Below are positions 61,283 through 64,000 of a stretch of 64,000 nt of DNA, one piece after another. The position numbers and the translations under genes were made by a program. Position 1 is the first letter of the stretch. The number at the start of each line of letters is the position of its first letter. This stretch comes from Homarus americanus (Eukaryota > Arthropoda > Malacostraca > Decapoda > Nephropidae), in contig NW_024720711.1 of assembly GCF_018991925.1 (NCBI RefSeq), forward strand, positions 2,290,940-2,354,939, read 5' to 3'. The notes under the pieces were generated by a model. It had not been told where the DNA came from and searched no databases. It saw nothing but the letters and a program-made list of their open reading frames with translations.

Positions 61283-64000
61283 AGACATTACAGATATACA
61301 GACAATGTACCGAGACAGTACAGGTAAACAATGTACCTAGAAAGTGCACGTAGCTATACATTGTACCTAGACAGTGCAGGTATACAAACAATGTTACCCC
61401 TGAGACAGTTGCACAACAATGTGCCTGAACGAATTGGGTATGCAAACAATGTTGCTGGTGGTTTGGGTGAAATGCGACAATGTTTTGACAGTACAGATAT
61501 CTAAACAATGTACCCTAGACAGATGCAAATTCTAAAACAATACTTCTAGACAGTACAGGTATATAAACAATGTACCCTGAACGGTGCAGAGTAAGTAAAC
61601 AGTATTACCTGAACAATTGCGGAGGCCCAACCCACCAAACAGTAATACCCACTAGACAATTTTGGTATACAAAACAATGTACCTGAACGGTGCAGGTAAA
61701 CAAACGTACTGGGCAGTAGACTATACAAAACCCAATATTTGCCTGGAACGATTGCGAATTTCCCATACTGACCAATGTACCTAGAACGATGCAGGTAAAC
61801 AAACAATGACACCTGAACAGTGCAGGCTAAACAAACAGTGTACACAGAACCAGTGCAGGCCTTCACAAACAATGTACTGAACGATTTGGTGTACAAACAA
61901 TGTACCTAGACGTTTTTGGTATACAAACAATGTGCCTGAACGCGGTGCAGCAGTGTACAAACAATATTACTAGACAGTGCGAGTAAACAAACGCTCGCAC
62001 CCTGAACGGTGCGGAGTAAACAAACGTAATGCCCTAGACGGTGCAGGTATGCAAGCAGTAGCCCTGAACGGTGCAATGTACCAAACTATTAATACTGAAC
62101 GATGCGATAAGCAAATAATATTGCCTAGACAGTGCGAAGCCCTTTCGACAATGTACCTGGAACGTTGCGGGTATGCAAACAATGTGCCTGAACCGTTTGG
62201 TGTGCAAACAATAGCCACCTGGTTGGTGCGGGTAAACAAACAATGTACCTAGGCGGTGCGGTATACAAACAATGTACTGAACGGTGCACGTAAACAAACA
62301 ATATGCCTGGAGCAGGTGCAGGTATGCAAAGCAAATGCTAGACAGTGCGGGTATGCAAACGGTAATACCCTAGACGGTGCGGGTAAACAAACAATATTGC
62401 CTGGAACGTGCAGGTAAACAAATAATGTGCCTGAACAGTGCAGGTAAACAAACAATGTACCTGGAACAGTGCGGGCCAACTACAAACAATGCCCTGAACA
62501 GTACAAATTATAAACAAACGCACACTGAACGGTGCAGGTATACAAACAATGTACCCTAGACGGTGCGGGCTATGCAAACAATGTGCAAAGACAATTACAG
62601 ATAAACAAACAATATTGCCTAGACAGTTGCAGGTATACAAACAATGTACTGAACGGTGCGGGTATACGCAATGGGACCAGACAGTGCGGGGCCTTACCAA
62701 ACAATATTACCCCTGAACAGTGCGGGTATACAAGCAATGGCCTGAACGGTGCAGGCCATGCAAACAATGCCTGGAACGGTGCGAAACCACAGAAGCAATG
62801 TGCCTGGAGCAGTGCAGGCAGCCACCGAGCAATGTACCTGAACGTGCGAATGAGCAAACAATGTGTACTGGAGCAGTGCGGTAAATGAGCAATGTGCCCT
62901 GAACGGTGCAATTATACAAACGTGCTACCCTGAACGGTGCAGGTAAACAAACCCACACAGACGGTGCGGGTATACAAACAATGGCCACCTGGGTGGTGCA
63001 GGTATGCAAGCAATGTGCACCTGAACCGGTGCGGTATGCAAACAGTATTTACCCTGAGCGGTGCGGGTAAACAAACCAATGTACTAGACAGTGCGGGTAT
63101 GCAAACAATATGCGGGCGGTGAATTGTACAAACAATGTGCCTAGACAATTACGGGTAGCAAACAATATTTACTGAACAGTGCAGGTAACCAAACCAATGT
63201 ACCAAGATTGGTGCAGATTATACAAACAATGTACAGACAGTGCGAATTATACAAACAATGCTGAACGGTGCAGGTATACAGGCAATGTACTGAACAGTGC
63301 AGGTATGCAAACAATGTACTGGAGCAGTGCGAGTAAACAAACAATGTACACCTGAATGGTTTGGAGGTAGCGAAACATGCTGAACCCAGTGCGGGTATGC
63401 AAACCCAATGTGCCTAGACGTGCGGTATTACAAACAATGTGCAAGACGGTGCGGAGTAATGGAAGCAGTATTGCCTAGACGGTGCAATTGTATTACAAAC
63501 AATGTACTAGACGGTGCAGGTATACAAAACAATGTGCCTGAACGGTGCGGTGTACAAACAATGTGCCTGAACGGTGCGGGTAACCACAAACGCCGCACCT
63601 GGAACAGTGCAGGTAAACAAACAGTAACCCAACACAGACGGTGCAGGGTATGCAAACAATGTACCAAAGAGACAGTGCAGGTAAAGAAGCAAACAATGTA
63701 CCTGAAACAGTGCAGGTATACAAACAGTAGCCCTGAACGGTGCGAGGTAATACAAAACAATGTTACCTAGACAGTGCAGGTAAAGCAAACAAGTAGCTGC
63801 CCTAGACGGTGCGGAGTAAACAAACAATGTACCTAGACGGTGCAGGTATGCAAACAATAGCCACCTGAACGGTGCGAATATACCGACAATGCCAAGACAG
63901 TGCCGGGTAAACCAAGCAATGTGCCTGGGCAGTTGCGGGTGTACAAACGGTAACTGCCCTGGGCAGTTGCGGGTATGCAAACAATGTGGCCAAGACGGTG
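61283..64000. repeat. 30-bp minisatellite, >90 copies, runs off window
   Basis: Unit: CAATGTACCTAGACAGTGCA plus GGTATACAAA. Frequent A/G alternatives (TACCT/TGCCT, GCAGG/GCGGG, TATACA/TATGCA/TAAACA) and single-base indels. The array continues past the right edge. Frames of up to 157 codons on the minus strand are artefacts. Confidence 0.97.

Noticed and set aside
61277..63993. Cysteine-rich secreted proteins on the minus strand (VCIPAPF-type repeats)
   Set aside because: They come from the 30-bp array and are broken by indels in every few units.

Overview
This is eukaryotic nuclear DNA, most likely from a decapod crustacean (crab, anomuran or shrimp). I infer this from four things: very dense GT/AC, AAT, GATA-like and CT microsatellites; many TTAGG/CCTAA tracts, the arthropod telomere repeat used here inside the chromosome; tRNA-headed SINE copies; and decayed CR1-like and other non-LTR retrotransposon 3' ends. 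No complete protein-coding gene, rRNA, functional tRNA or CRISPR array is visible. The species cannot be fixed from the sequence alone.

Layout. 1-6.8 kb: two 20-bp minisatellites, a roughly 60-bp repeat carrying ATTGG (inverted CCAAT), an AT-rich block beside a hairpin, two SINEs and long AC and purine/pyrimidine tracts. 6.9-15.4 kb: the most gene-like part, but it is retrotransposon wreckage: a CR1-like 3' fragment (7.5-8.2 kb), an RT pseudogene with a terminal zinc finger (14.0-15.4 kb), an antisense 3' end of the same family (6.9-7.1 kb), and a 98-bp inverted duplication enclosing two perfect CRE palindromes. 15.5-20 kb: a possible start exon, a possible TATA promoter with a tiny first exon, then 27-bp, 16-bp and another 16-bp minisatellite. 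20-31 kb: microsatellites, a 45-copy 32-bp array that is nearly perfect, and candidate micro-exons. 31.1-33.4 kb: two adjacent 27-bp minisatellites that look related. 33.4-50.6 kb: telomere-like tracts, a 107-bp alternating purine/pyrimidine block with a 58-bp palindrome, further minisatellites, another candidate micro-exon and an ATTGG/CRE cluster. 50,628-50,727 is a 100-N gap. 50.7-64 kb: very noisy tandem arrays, stop-free pyrimidine arrays, a mariner-type MITE, and a 30-bp array that runs off the right edge.

Most long open frames here are by-products of tandem repeats that lack stop codons. The most plausible reading is intergenic DNA or the interior of one or more very long introns. For a plus-strand intron the best evidence is two short segments (29,115-29,151 and 43,779-43,805). 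Each has a strong polypyrimidine-CAG acceptor followed at once by a GT(A/G)(C/A)GT donor-like hexamer, and each has a second donor 27-37 nt downstream. This is the layout of recursive-splicing exons. These remain candidates without transcript data.

The best structural discovery is a dispersed foldback family seen at eight places. It has arms ending in GATCACCTGAAGATTAG-like sequence and a core of CCTAA/TTAGG repeats.
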